64,000 nt of DNA, from assembly GCA_029565675.1 (NCBI GenBank), contig JAKQNP010000009.1, forward strand, positions 45,967 through 109,966. Reading direction: 5' to 3'. Below, piece after piece: positions 33,388 to 42,705 of this stretch. Origin of the DNA: a bacterium (GTDB lineage Bacteria; Zhuqueibacterota; Zhuqueibacteria; Residuimicrobiales; Oceaniaggregativiventaceae). Position numbers and translations under genes: made by a program. A model generated the notes under the pieces. That model did no database searches. It had not been told where the DNA came from and worked only from the letters and a program-made list of their open reading frames with translations. Within the stretch, counting starts at the first letter, position 1, and each line of letters starts with the position of its first letter.

Positions 33388-35697
33388 ATGCAAATGAACC
33401 CGCTGCGCCGGCCGGCTCTTCTTCTGTTGCTGAGCTGCCTGTGGATCGCTCCGGCGGCTGCGGCGACCCGTACGGTCGGCAAAGTGGCAGGCGTCATCCT
33501 CGACAAACGGAACGACCAGCCGCTGGTCAACGCCAATGTCTATTTCGCCAACACCACGCTGGGGGCAGCCACCAAGAACAACGGCTATTTCGAAATCAAT
33601 CGCATTCCTCCCGGCACCTATGATCTGGTGGTCAGCATGATGGGATACCAGACCCTGCAGGTGCCAAAGGTGCAGGTGCTGGCCGGCCGCATCGTCGCCT
33701 ACAAGATCAAATTGACGCCGCAGATCATCGAATTGCCGGGCGTCAAGGTCGAAGCCGAGCGCGCCACCGCCTTGTTGCCGGTCGAACGCTCCAACGCCGG
33801 CCATGCCATCCTGACCCCGCGGAGCATTCAATATGAACCCGGTTCCTTTGACGATGCCTATCGGGTGATCAGCAAACTGCCCAGCGTGGCGACCCGCAAC
33901 GATATCAACACCCAGCTCTATGTGCGCGGCGGCAGCCCGGACCAGAACCTGGTGCTCTACGACGGCATCGAGATTGTCATGCCGTCCCGCCTCTTTATCG
34001 CCCTCGGCGGCGGTATCAGCCTGATCAATCCCGATCTGGTCGAATCGATCGATCTGACACCAGCCGGATTCGAGACCGATTACGGCAACAAGATGTCCGC
34101 ACTGATGCGCATCAACATCCGCGAAGGCCGGCGCGACAGGCTGGCGGTGCGGACCAGCGCCTCTCTGCTCACCGCCCGGGCTTGCGCCGAAGGTCCCCTG
34201 GCCGGCGGCCGCGGCTCCTGGCTGTTGGCGGGCCGACGAAGTTTTTATGATTTTATCGCCAATTCATTCTATGATAAAAATTATATTTTCCCCTACTATT
34301 ACGATCTGCACGGCAAACTGACCTTTGATCTGAACCGCGACAACCGGCTGGTGCTCTTTTACTCCCATCTCCGCGAAGGCGCGCAGATGAAGAATCTGGA
34401 GAGCGAACAGCTCGACTTGCTCAACCAGGGACGCGGCCATGTGCTGGGTTTGCGCCACAGCGCCATCCTGACGCCAAAACTCGCGGCCAACACCATTCTC
34501 GGCTATTATGCCGACGACAACGATCTGCAGCTTTACGATACCTTTAATCACGCCTTTAATGCGCGCATGAAATACCAGCTGCGCCGGGTCGGCTTGCGGG
34601 CCGACCTGCACTATTATCCGCGAACCTGGCTGCGCATCAAAACCGGCGCCGAGGTGACCAACCACCGCGATAACGTCCTCGCCCAGGTCAACTGGCGCAC
34701 GTTTGTCAATGTGCCGGACAGCGTCGATTTCGTCAGCCGCTCGGCCAAGGTGGGAGCCTATTGGCAGGGCCGCATCAAAGCGCAGGAATGGATGGAATTG
34801 TCCGCCGGACTGCGCTACGATTATGCCACTCTCTACAATCAGGCGGTCTGGAACCCGCGCGCCAAACTCATCCTCAGCCCGTCCGCCAAGCTCTCTTTCT
34901 GGGTCAGCAGCGGTCTGTTCAGCCAGTTTCCTGATGTGTTGACCCTGATCGGCAGAGGAGAACCCCTCGATATCACCCACGAACCGGCCAGCCTCGAAGC
35001 CGAAAACAGCATTCACAATATCGTCGGCGTGCAGTGGAACCCTTCCCTGCGCAGCGAGGTCAAAGTCGAAGTCTATCGCAAGACCTTCGCCAACCTGCTT
35101 TTGAGTATCGACGAGGAGAGCTATGTGCCGGACAACATCGGCGAGGGCTCTGCCGAGGGCATCGAGATCTCGCTCGAACGAACGCGCCCCGGCAACGAAC
35201 GGTTGGGTTTTTGGCTCTATTACACCCTGGCCAGCGCCCGCTATCGCCGCAGCGGTGAGCGCGACTGGACTTTTTTTGATTATGACCAGCGTCAGCAGAT
35301 CAATGCCGGCATCGACCTGCGCCTGACCAGACGATGGATCCTGACCCTGACCAATCACTATGGCACCGGCTTTCCTTATACACCGATTCGCGCCATGCAG
35401 CGCGATATCTCCGCCAACAACGGATTTTTCACCGGCTGGACCATGGTGCGCGACAAAAAGAATTCCGGCCGCTACCCCGACTATTGGCGATTCGACGCCC
35501 GGCTCAGCTATGAAACGCTGATCGGCCGGCATCGGCTCGCCGCCTATATCGAAGTGATCAACCTCTTTAACCACGCCAATATCTATCTCTACGAATGGGA
35601 TATCCATGCGCGCAGCAGCGGCCGCGGCTACGCCGCCCGCAGCGTGATCTATATGATGCCCCTCGTCCCCTCTTTCGGACTCCACTGGAGTTTTTAA
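33388..35697 (+). CDS. TonB-dependent receptor with carboxypeptidase-regulatory-like domain
   Basis: About 769 residues from ATG 33388; earlier in-frame ATGs lie inside the preceding gene or lack a ribosome site. A signal peptide (PALLLLLSCLWIAPAAAA) is followed by a carboxypeptidase-regulatory-like domain (GVILDKRNDQPLVNANVYFA, then GYFEINRIPPGTYDLVVSMM), a plug domain (TQLYVRGGSPDQNLVLYDGI) and a beta-barrel with alternating polar/aromatic strands ending in SFGLHWSF, the C-terminal Phe of outer-membrane barrels. This is the SusC-like type without an adjacent SusD. It heads the pectin locus and probably imports pectin fragments across the outer membrane. Confidence 0.9.
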   Translation: MQMNPLRRPALLLLLSCLWIAPAAAATRTVGKVAGVILDKRNDQPLVNANVYFANTTLGAATKNNGYFEINRIPPGTYDLVVSMMGYQTLQVPKVQVLAGRIVAYKIKLTPQIIELPGVKVEAERATALLPVERSNAGHAILTPRSIQYEPGSFDDAYRVISKLPSVATRNDINTQLYVRGGSPDQNLVLYDGIEIVMPSRLFIALGGGISLINPDLVESIDLTPAGFETDYGNKMSALMRINIREGRRDRLAVRTSASLLTARACAEGPLAGGRGSWLLAGRRSFYDFIANSFYDKNYIFPYYYDLHGKLTFDLNRDNRLVLFYSHLREGAQMKNLESEQLDLLNQGRGHVLGLRHSAILTPKLAANTILGYYADDNDLQLYDTFNHAFNARMKYQLRRVGLRADLHYYPRTWLRIKTGAEVTNHRDNVLAQVNWRTFVNVPDSVDFVSRSAKVGAYWQGRIKAQEWMELSAGLRYDYATLYNQAVWNPRAKLILSPSAKLSFWVSSGLFSQFPDVLTLIGRGEPLDITHEPASLEAENSIHNIVGVQWNPSLRSEVKVEVYRKTFANLLLSIDEESYVPDNIGEGSAEGIEISLERTRPGNERLGFWLYYTLASARYRRSGERDWTFFDYDQRQQINAGIDLRLTRRWILTLTNHYGTGFPYTPIRAMQRDISANNGFFTGWTMVRDKKNSGRYPDYWRFDARLSYETLIGRHRLAAYIEVINLFNHANIYLYEWDIHARSSGRGYAARSVIYMMPLVPSFGLHWSF

Positions 35698-35724
35698 AAA
35701 AAAAGTGCACACACCGTACGTCGT

Positions 35725-35748
35725 CCCGCCTTCAGGCGGGCTCTTTTT
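35725..35748 (+). terminator. terminator after the TonB-dependent receptor
   Basis: CCCGCC-TTCA-GGCGGG stem-loop followed by CTCTTTTT, 28 bp after the receptor stop codon. Confidence 0.65.
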
Positions 35749-35829
35749 GTCATTTGGAAAGCGCAAAAGCCCGGCTAAAGCCGGTACTGCAAACGGATCG
35801 GCGCATGTAGAACCGCCTTCAGGCGAGGT

Positions 35830-35935
35830 CGTGCGATTCGCTGATGATGCGCCTCATCTCGCCAATGGTGTTTATCTGTACAAATTGGAGTCGGCAAATC
35901 AATCGGTCGTCACGAAAATGCTGTTGCTCAAATAA
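35830..35935 (+). pseudogene. orphan fragment of a C-terminal sorting domain
   Basis: The frame ending at 35935 reads VRFADDAPHLANGVYLYKLE and continues ANQSVVTKMLLLK before the stop. This is the end of the secretion/sorting domain seen in FCB bacteria (compare LSSGQYCVRLEMDG...VRKMMLVR in the pectate lyase of this window). No passenger protein precedes it, only hairpin-rich sequence, so it is the remnant of a deleted secreted protein, probably another polysaccharide-degrading enzyme. Confidence 0.55.
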
Positions 35936-36005
35936 CTTAACCGACAAAGGGGGCGGATTGGGTGACCATCCGCCCCCCCATCCTTCATCCGGGAGTATAG
36001 CGCCA

Positions 36006-37199
36006 ATGAACGCAAAACGGTTCACCCAAATTTCCCTGCTTCTTGCTGCCCTCGTTCTATCCTGCAGATCAAAAACCGATGTGGAATCACTTTTCTGGTC
36101 CGTGCGCATGGCCGATTCGGTGATGGCGCGCAATCGGATGCCCTGGCAAATCGATTTTCGCTCCATCCCCAGATGGGAGTATACACAAGGGCTGGTGCTC
36201 AAAGCGATTTGGCAAGTCGGCGAGCGGACCGGCGACGAAAAATATCTGCGCTATGTCGAAAACTATTATGATGCTTTTATCGACGAGTCCGGCCAGATCG
36301 GTCGCTACAAACTCGAGGAATACAATATCGATCGCATCAACCCGGGCAAGGTGCTCTTCGCGCTTCATCGCCGCACCGGTAAGGAAAAATACAAAAAAGC
36401 CCTTTTTTTGTTGCGTTCACAGATGCAAACCCATCCCCGTACTTCTGAAGGGGGATTTTGGCATAAAAAAGTCTATCCGCACCAGATGTGGGTGGATGGC
36501 CTGTACATGGCCTCGCCGTTTCTGGCCGAATTCGCCCACACCTTTGCCGAGCCGGCCCTGTTCGACGATGTGGCCAGACAGTTTCTGTTGATGGAAAAAC
36601 ACGCCCGCGACGACAGCACGGGTCTGCTCTACCACGGCTGGGACGAGAGCCGGCAGCAGCGCTGGGCCGATCCGCAGACCGGATTGTCGCCGCATTTTTG
36701 GGGAAGAGGAATGGGATGGTTTTCCATGGCCCTGGTCGACGTGCTCGACTGGATGCCGAACGATCATCCGCAAACGCCAGAGCTGGTGGCCATGCTGAAC
36801 CGCCTGGCGGCAGCGATCAGCCGGGTGCAGGATCCGCAAACCGGTTTGTGGTATCAGATCCTGGACCAGGGTGACCAACCGGGAAATTACCTCGAGTCCT
36901 CGGCTTCGTGCATGTTTGCCTATTCCCTGTGCAAAGGCGTGCAAAAAGGCTACCTGCCACAGGATTATCTGGTTGTCGCACAACGCGCTTATGAGGGAAT
37001 TCTCGCCCGGTTTATCCGAACCGATTCATTGAACACGATCTCGATAACCGAAGCCTGCTCTGTGGCCGGCCTGGGAGGCGATCCGTATCGAGATGGCTCT
37101 TTTGCATACTATGTCGGCGAGCCTCGACGGGACAATGATCCCAAAGCAGTGGGACCGTTTATTTTGGCCAGCTTGCAATTCGAGTCGCTCACAGAATGA
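36006..37199 (+). CDS. glycoside hydrolase family 105-like unsaturated rhamnogalacturonyl hydrolase
   Basis: A 397-residue lipoprotein from ATG 36006 (lipobox LAALVLSC). The (alpha/alpha)6 barrel of the GH88/GH105 families is recognised from RWEYTQGLVLKAIWQVG, GGFWHKKVYPHQMWVDGLYM (the aspartate that starts hydration), GLLYHGWDESRQQRWADP and PHFWGRGMGWFSMALVD. These enzymes remove the unsaturated uronic acid that lyases leave at the non-reducing end of pectin fragments. It sits between the receptor and the polygalacturonase and acts on the products of the PL1 enzymes downstream. Confidence 0.9.
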   Translation: MNAKRFTQISLLLAALVLSCRSKTDVESLFWSVRMADSVMARNRMPWQIDFRSIPRWEYTQGLVLKAIWQVGERTGDEKYLRYVENYYDAFIDESGQIGRYKLEEYNIDRINPGKVLFALHRRTGKEKYKKALFLLRSQMQTHPRTSEGGFWHKKVYPHQMWVDGLYMASPFLAEFAHTFAEPALFDDVARQFLLMEKHARDDSTGLLYHGWDESRQQRWADPQTGLSPHFWGRGMGWFSMALVDVLDWMPNDHPQTPELVAMLNRLAAAISRVQDPQTGLWYQILDQGDQPGNYLESSASCMFAYSLCKGVQKGYLPQDYLVVAQRAYEGILARFIRTDSLNTISITEACSVAGLGGDPYRDGSFAYYVGEPRRDNDPKAVGPFILASLQFESLTE

Positions 37200-37239
37200 T
37201 TCGATGGTCAATTCGCACCTACTGGAAGGCGATTTTTCA

Positions 37240-38691
37240 ATGGAAGTCAAACGCTGCCAATTTTTTTTCGGTCGGTTCTTCCGGAGTCTGCTGGTGTTCG
37301 GAATCCTGCACGGTTGCTCTTGCTCATCGCCGGATCGAACCGGCTGGGATCGACTGCCGGAAATCCTCGCGCAGATCAAACCGCCGAGTTTTCCCGAGCA
37401 GAAAATTTTTATAGCCGATTTTGGCGCCGTCGGTGATGGCCGCACGGATTGCTCCGACGCCTTTCGCCTCGCGATCCAGGCCTGCCACGCCGCCGGCGGC
37501 GGCCGCGTGGTGGTGGCGCCGGGAGTCTATCTGACCGGCCCCCTGCACCTGTTGAGCCGCGTCAACCTGCATGTCGAAAAAGGTGCCACCATTCGGTTCA
37601 GCCGGGATTTGCAGGATTATCTGCCGCCTGTTTTTACCCGTTTCGAAGGCGTGGAGTGCCTGAATTATTCGCCCATGATCTATGCTTTTGAACAGCAGGA
37701 TGTGGCGATTACCGGTGAGGGCGTCCTGGATGGACAGGCAGACAGCACCAACTGGTGGCCCTGGGCCGGCAAAGCCAGGGATGGCTGGAAAACGGGGATG
37801 CCGCATCAACGAGCCGATCGCAACGCTCTCTTTCTGATGGCCGACAGCGGTGTGCCGCCGGCACAACGCATCTTCGGGACGGGGCATTTCCTGCGGGTCA
37901 ATTTCATCCAGTTCTATCGCTGCAAAAATGTGCTGATCGAGGGCGTGACGGTTCAGCGCTCACCGATGTGGGCCATCCATCCGGTGCTGAGCGAAAATGT
38001 GACCATCCGCGCAATCCATTACCGCAGCCACGGGCCCAACAACGACGGCTGCAACCCGGAGAGCAGCCGCAATGTGCTGATTCGCGACTGCTATTTTGAT
38101 GCCGGCGACGATTGCATCGCCATCAAATCCGGACGCAATGGCGACGGCCGGCGCGTCAATGTGCCGAGTGAAAATATCGTGATCCAGAACTGTACCATGC
38201 ACAGCGGCCATGGCGGCGTGGTGATCGGCAGCGAAATTTCGGGCAGCTGTCGGCATGTCTATGCTGAAAACTGCCAGATGGACAGCCCTGAATTGGAACG
38301 CGCTCTGCGCATCAAGACCAACTCGCAACGCGGCGGCGTGATCGAAAATATCCATTTGCGCAACATCACCGTCGGCGAGGTCAGCGATGCGGTAATCCGC
38401 ATCAATTTCCATTACGAAGAGGGCGATTCAGGCGATCATACGCCCATCGTCCGCAATGTGAGGGTCAGCAATCTTGAAAGCAAAAAGAGTGAATTCGCCC
38501 TGGTTCTGCAAGGATATGCCCGTTCGCCGATTTCCGGGATCTATCTTGAAGAATGCCAATTCAACGGTGTCAACAACGGCAATATCATGAGCCATGTGCA
38601 AGATCTGGTGTTCAACAACGTGACCATCAACGGAGAACCACAACAAGCTATCGATGTTGAGGACGAAATTTCAACGGTAGAGTCAGATTGA
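37240..38691 (+). CDS. glycoside hydrolase family 28 polygalacturonase-like lipoprotein
   Basis: About 483 residues from ATG 37240; ATG 37204 is an alternative. A lipobox-like HGCSC follows the hydrophobic segment. The beta-helix entry FGAVGDGRTDCSDAFRLAIQ is typical. All four GH28 motifs are visible: NNDGCNPESS (NxD), GDDCIAIKSG (DD), GHGGVVIGSE (GHG) and LRIKT (RIK). It should cut the galacturonan backbone or release terminal galacturonate in the periplasm. The stop codon overlaps the TTG start of the following lyase gene. Confidence 0.92.
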   Translation: MEVKRCQFFFGRFFRSLLVFGILHGCSCSSPDRTGWDRLPEILAQIKPPSFPEQKIFIADFGAVGDGRTDCSDAFRLAIQACHAAGGGRVVVAPGVYLTGPLHLLSRVNLHVEKGATIRFSRDLQDYLPPVFTRFEGVECLNYSPMIYAFEQQDVAITGEGVLDGQADSTNWWPWAGKARDGWKTGMPHQRADRNALFLMADSGVPPAQRIFGTGHFLRVNFIQFYRCKNVLIEGVTVQRSPMWAIHPVLSENVTIRAIHYRSHGPNNDGCNPESSRNVLIRDCYFDAGDDCIAIKSGRNGDGRRVNVPSENIVIQNCTMHSGHGGVVIGSEISGSCRHVYAENCQMDSPELERALRIKTNSQRGGVIENIHLRNITVGEVSDAVIRINFHYEEGDSGDHTPIVRNVRVSNLESKKSEFALVLQGYARSPISGIYLEECQFNGVNNGNIMSHVQDLVFNNVTINGEPQQAIDVEDEISTVESD

Positions 38692-40058
38692 TCCTATTAC
38701 AATACAACCAGCTGCCGGGGAGGTCGAATCCGATTGCCCTTTTGGCAGGATTGCTTCTGCTCGTCCTTTCGTCCTCCTGTGCCCGACCGCTGGCGTTTCC
38801 GGGCGCCGAAGGATACGGGCGATTCACTGCGGGCGGCCGCGGCGGTCGGGTGATCGCGGTCACCCATTTGCAGGACAGCGGAGCAGGCAGTCTGCGCGCT
38901 GCCCTCGAAGCCGGGGGGCCGCGAACTGTGGTCTTTAACGTGTCTGGAACCATTGCCCTGCAATCGCCGATTATGGTCGAAAACGGCGATCTGACCGTGG
39001 CCGGTCAAACAGCGCCCGGTGACGGCATCTGTGTCAAGGGCTATCCCATTATCCTGGATGCCGACAATCTGATCCTGCGCTTTTTGCGCCTGCGCCTGGG
39101 CGATGAGAACAAAATCGCGGACGATGCAATCTCCGCCACCCATCAACGCGATATCATCATCGACCATTGTTCGATGAGCTGGGGCAACGATGAGGTCGCT
39201 TCATTCTATGACAATGCGAATTTTACCCTGCAATGGTGTTTGATCAGCGAAAGCCTGCACTTTTCGCACCATCCCAAGGGGCCGCACGGGTATGGCGGCA
39301 TCTGGGGCGGCAGGGGAGCCTCGTTCCATCACAATCTGCTGGCCCATCACGCCAGCCGCACCCCGCGCTTTAACGGCAGCCGCAACCACGGCCGGCCTGA
39401 ACAGGAGATCGTCGATTTTCGCAACAACGTCATCTACAATTGGGGTTTCAACAGCGCCTATGGCGGTGAAGGCGGCCGGCACAACATCATCGCCAACTTT
39501 TATCGGGCCGGGCCTGCAACCCGCGGCGATTCCCTGCGCTTTTGCATCGTCAATCCATGGTACGACCGGGGGTGCTGGTTCGTGGCCGATAACTTTGTGT
39601 TTGGCTACCCGAACGTCAGCCTGGACAATTGGGCCGGCGGCGTGCAACCGCTTACCAAAGAGGCGTGCCGGGCCGAGCAGGCCTTTCCGGTTGCGCCTGT
39701 GCAGACGCAACCGGCCGGGCAAGCCTTTCTCCTGGTGCTGGAAAACGCCGGCGCGGTTCTGCCGAAAAGAGATGCGCTGGATCGCCGAATCGTCGAGGAA
39801 GTGCGGACAGGCACCGCCCTCTACGGGGGGCAATGGGGTGCGGGTTCAGGCATCATCGATTCGCAATCCGAGGTGGGCGGCTGGCCAGAACTGCACTCTT
39901 TGCCGGCCCCGGCCGACCGCGATGGCGACGGCATGCCGGATGGATGGGAAGCGAGCCGCGGATTGAATCCCGACGATCCGATCGACGGCAATCTTTTGTC
40001 CGGCGGCTGGACCCATCTGGAGGTCTATCTCAACACTCTTTGTATCGATGCTTTCTAA
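38688..40058 (+). CDS. pectate lyase family 1-like lipoprotein
   Basis: A 456-residue protein. The only convenient start is TTG 38688, overlapping the GH28 stop (TTGA); no ATG precedes the lipobox LVLSSSC. A GGGGAGGT at 38716-38723 is well placed for an ATT at 38732, so the true start is uncertain. The fold is a right-handed beta-helix: FPGAEGYGRFTAGGRGGRVI, TVAGQTAPGDGICVKGYPII, DDAISATHQRDIIIDHCSMS and HHPKGPHGYGGIWGGRGA. This is the PL1 subgroup often annotated as pectate lyase in FCB bacteria. A DGDGMPDGWE calcium-loop motif lies near the C-terminus. Confidence 0.8.
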   Translation: MILLQYNQLPGRSNPIALLAGLLLLVLSSSCARPLAFPGAEGYGRFTAGGRGGRVIAVTHLQDSGAGSLRAALEAGGPRTVVFNVSGTIALQSPIMVENGDLTVAGQTAPGDGICVKGYPIILDADNLILRFLRLRLGDENKIADDAISATHQRDIIIDHCSMSWGNDEVASFYDNANFTLQWCLISESLHFSHHPKGPHGYGGIWGGRGASFHHNLLAHHASRTPRFNGSRNHGRPEQEIVDFRNNVIYNWGFNSAYGGEGGRHNIIANFYRAGPATRGDSLRFCIVNPWYDRGCWFVADNFVFGYPNVSLDNWAGGVQPLTKEACRAEQAFPVAPVQTQPAGQAFLLVLENAGAVLPKRDALDRRIVEEVRTGTALYGGQWGAGSGIIDSQSEVGGWPELHSLPAPADRDGDGMPDGWEASRGLNPDDPIDGNLLSGGWTHLEVYLNTLCIDAF

Positions 40059-40072
40059 ACAAGGAGGCTGTC

Positions 40073-42604
40073 ATGCGAATGGACATGAAGAGGTCAAAGG
40101 TGGGAGTCGTTCTGGTTATGCTCGCCCTGTCGTCAGCTGCAGGACTTGGCGCTGTACAGGATGACTCGCCGCAGGGTTTTGCCGCTTTCGAAGCCTACGG
40201 TCTGAAGACGACCACCGGAGGCCTGGGAGGAACGGTCGTCACCGTCACCGACGCCGCACAATTCATCCAGGAGATCAACAAAAACGGTCCGGCCATCATT
40301 CAGGTCAACGGGGTCATGGCCCTCTCTTCCATGCATGCGGTCAAATCGAACAAAACCATTGTCGGCGTCGATTCCACCGGGGTCATCAGCGGCGGCGGAC
40401 TCGAAATGTCGAACGCTTCCAATATCATCATCCGCAATCTGTTGTTCGAAAACAGCAGCGACGATGCCATCAACATCCAGGATGATTCTCACCATATCTG
40501 GATCGATCACTGCGACTTTCGCAACGCCTACGACGGCCTGATCGATATCAAGCAGGGTTCTGATTGCATCACGGTGTCGTGGAACACGTTTTCTGACCAC
40601 GACAAGACCTGTCTCCTGGGACACGACGACAACAATGCCGCGCAGGATTCCGGCCGTCTGCGCGTCACTTATCACCACAACTGGTTCAATGCGACCGACA
40701 GCCGTCATCCGCGCGTGCGTTTTTCCGGCCTTTGCCATGTGATGAACAACTGGTATGTCGATAACAGCTATGGCGTGGCATCGACCATGAATGCCGAGGT
40801 TTTGGTCGAGAACAACGCTTTTCTGCGCGTCGGCAGTCCGACCCGGGTCGGCCTGCTCGATTCCGGCCCCGGCGATCTGGTGCAAACCGGCAACAGCTTT
40901 GAACAATGCGGCAATCCGCCGCAGGAACAGGGGGAAGTGCCTTTGCCGCCCTATCCCTATGCGCTGGATGCCGCGACCGACGTGCCCGCACTGGTGCAGG
41001 CCGATGCCGGCCGCGCCGGTTTTACCTTTGTGCCGGTCACGGCGCCTGCCTGGCAGGTGTACGACGGCTCTGTGCTGCCGGCACAAAATCTGCCGGCTTT
41101 CAAGGAGAGCAACGTCACCAATCCGCCGGATACCACCAGCCGGGTGATCGATGATCCCGATCTGCCCGGCAACAAGCTGCTGTTGTTCAGCAATCCGCTG
41201 ACCGAAGCGAGCAAGTTCATGTGGGGATTGAATTGGGAGATGGATGCCGCCCGCGGCGCCACCATCGCTTTTCGGGTCAAGCCGTTGGATCCCGCTCTTT
41301 ATGACCGCGTCTTTGAAGTGGAATTCCGCGACGGCTCTTTGCGCGAACGCTTTTTTGTCCTGAACGACGGTGAGGTGGAACTCGATCGGGCTGACACCAG
41401 CTCGGTGCTCTCCGACAATCCCGAAGGCTGGCACACCTATCGCATCACCTATCAGAACGGCGCTTCAGCGGTGTATGTGGATGAAGCGCTGACGCCGCTG
41501 CTGACCGGGAACTCGGCATCGAGCAATTCCACCAACGACCTGCGTTTCGGCGACGGCAGCGACGGCAACACCACCGGCTTTCTGCTCGATTGGCTGATCT
41601 TCGACACCTCCGGCGCTTTTGCGCCGGGAGAGCAGGTCTTGCCCGACAGTTTGAAAGTTGACCGCCTGAAACCGGTGATCGAATGGCAGGTATACGACGG
41701 CTCTGTGTTGCCGAATCAGAATACGCCGGCATTCAAGGAGAGCAATGCTTTAAATCCGCCGGACACCACCAGCCGGGTGATCGATGATCCCGATCTGCCC
41801 GGCAACAAGCTGCTGTTGTTCAGCAATCCGCTGACCGAAGCGAGCAAGTTTATGTGGGGCATCAACTGGCAAATGGATCCTGCCATCGGCGCCACCATCG
41901 CTTTTCGCGTCAAACCCCTGGATCCGGAGCTTTATGATCGCGTCTTTGAGATCGAGTTTCGCGACGCGCTGCTGCGCGAACGCTTTTTTGTTCTGAACGA
42001 TGGTGCGGTGGAACTCGATCGGGCCGACACGACCGCTGTACTCCCGGACAATCCGACGGGCTGGCACACCTATCGTATCACCTACCAGAACGGCGCTTCT
42101 GCGGTCTATGTGGATGAAGCGACGACCCCGCTGCTGACCGGCATATCGACATCGAGCAATTCCACCAACGACCTGCGATTTGGCGACGGCAGCGACGGCA
42201 ACACGCACGGATTTCTTTTGGATTGGCTGGTATTCGATATCACGGGCGCGCATGCGCCGACCGATGCCGACCTGCCCGAAGACCTGTTCGTCGATTCGCC
42301 GGGAACCTCTGTCATCGCCGCGCACAGCCATCATTCGCCAGCCATCTATGACCTGGCGCAGAATTATCCCAATCCATTCAATCCCGTGACCCTGGTGCCG
42401 TTTGCACTGTCGCGTCCGGGCAAAGTGCGGTTGACGGTGCACAATGCGCTGGGTCAGCACATCTGCACGCTGGTCGACGGCCGGCTGCCGGAAGGCAAAC
42501 ATGCGGTGCGCTTCGATGCAGCGGGACTGAGCTCGGGTCAATATTGTGTTCGCCTGGAGATGGACGGAGTTGTGCAAGTACGCAAAATGATGCTGGTTCG
42601 CTGA
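40073..42604 (+). CDS. secreted pectate lyase (PL1) with duplicated C-terminal module and sorting domain
   Basis: An 843-residue protein from ATG 40073 behind AAGGAGG. After the signal peptide, residues 30-310 are a PL1 lyase: IWIDHCDFRNAYDGLIDIK, ITVSWNTFSDHDKT and the catalytic-arginine motif RHPRVRFSG. Two near-identical modules of about 200 residues follow (WQVYDGSVLP...FLLDWLIFDTSG and its repeat), resembling LamG-like or carbohydrate-binding sandwiches. The last 85 residues, beginning YDLAQNYPNPFNP, are a type IX-style sorting domain ending VRKMMLVR. It is therefore exported to the cell surface or medium and starts pectin breakdown. Confidence 0.93.
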   Translation: MRMDMKRSKVGVVLVMLALSSAAGLGAVQDDSPQGFAAFEAYGLKTTTGGLGGTVVTVTDAAQFIQEINKNGPAIIQVNGVMALSSMHAVKSNKTIVGVDSTGVISGGGLEMSNASNIIIRNLLFENSSDDAINIQDDSHHIWIDHCDFRNAYDGLIDIKQGSDCITVSWNTFSDHDKTCLLGHDDNNAAQDSGRLRVTYHHNWFNATDSRHPRVRFSGLCHVMNNWYVDNSYGVASTMNAEVLVENNAFLRVGSPTRVGLLDSGPGDLVQTGNSFEQCGNPPQEQGEVPLPPYPYALDAATDVPALVQADAGRAGFTFVPVTAPAWQVYDGSVLPAQNLPAFKESNVTNPPDTTSRVIDDPDLPGNKLLLFSNPLTEASKFMWGLNWEMDAARGATIAFRVKPLDPALYDRVFEVEFRDGSLRERFFVLNDGEVELDRADTSSVLSDNPEGWHTYRITYQNGASAVYVDEALTPLLTGNSASSNSTNDLRFGDGSDGNTTGFLLDWLIFDTSGAFAPGEQVLPDSLKVDRLKPVIEWQVYDGSVLPNQNTPAFKESNALNPPDTTSRVIDDPDLPGNKLLLFSNPLTEASKFMWGINWQMDPAIGATIAFRVKPLDPELYDRVFEIEFRDALLRERFFVLNDGAVELDRADTTAVLPDNPTGWHTYRITYQNGASAVYVDEATTPLLTGISTSSNSTNDLRFGDGSDGNTHGFLLDWLVFDITGAHAPTDADLPEDLFVDSPGTSVIAAHSHHSPAIYDLAQNYPNPFNPVTLVPFALSRPGKVRLTVHNALGQHICTLVDGRLPEGKHAVRFDAAGLSSGQYCVRLEMDGVVQVRKMMLVR
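41051..42280 (+). repeat. internal 633-bp duplication in the pectate lyase gene
   Basis: The segment starting at 41051 (TGGCAGGTGTACGACGGCTC) recurs from 41684 with the same codons over most of its length, offset 633 bp (211 codons). By eye the two copies agree at well over four fifths of positions, mostly differing at third bases, so the duplication is recent or kept similar by conversion. Confidence 0.85.
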
Positions 42605-42705
42605 CCGCACCGAGCGGCAGCAGCGAACCGCTTGTCGGGTCGATGGTTTCAAGCGGACGTGACTGCAAACCGGTCAGCGAGGCAAAAACAAGTTGGAGGT
42701 CAGTG

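Larger units (their letters stand above)
35698..36005 (+). other. 308-bp gap with terminator and a decayed sorting-domain fragment
   Basis: Holds the terminator at 35725-35748, two further small hairpins with CCGGC/GCCGG and CGCC/GGCG stems, and the fragment at 35830-35935 described separately. No intact gene. Confidence 0.5.

Noticed and set aside
34264..35766. 500-codon minus-strand open frame
   Set aside because: Antisense shadow of the TonB-dependent receptor gene.
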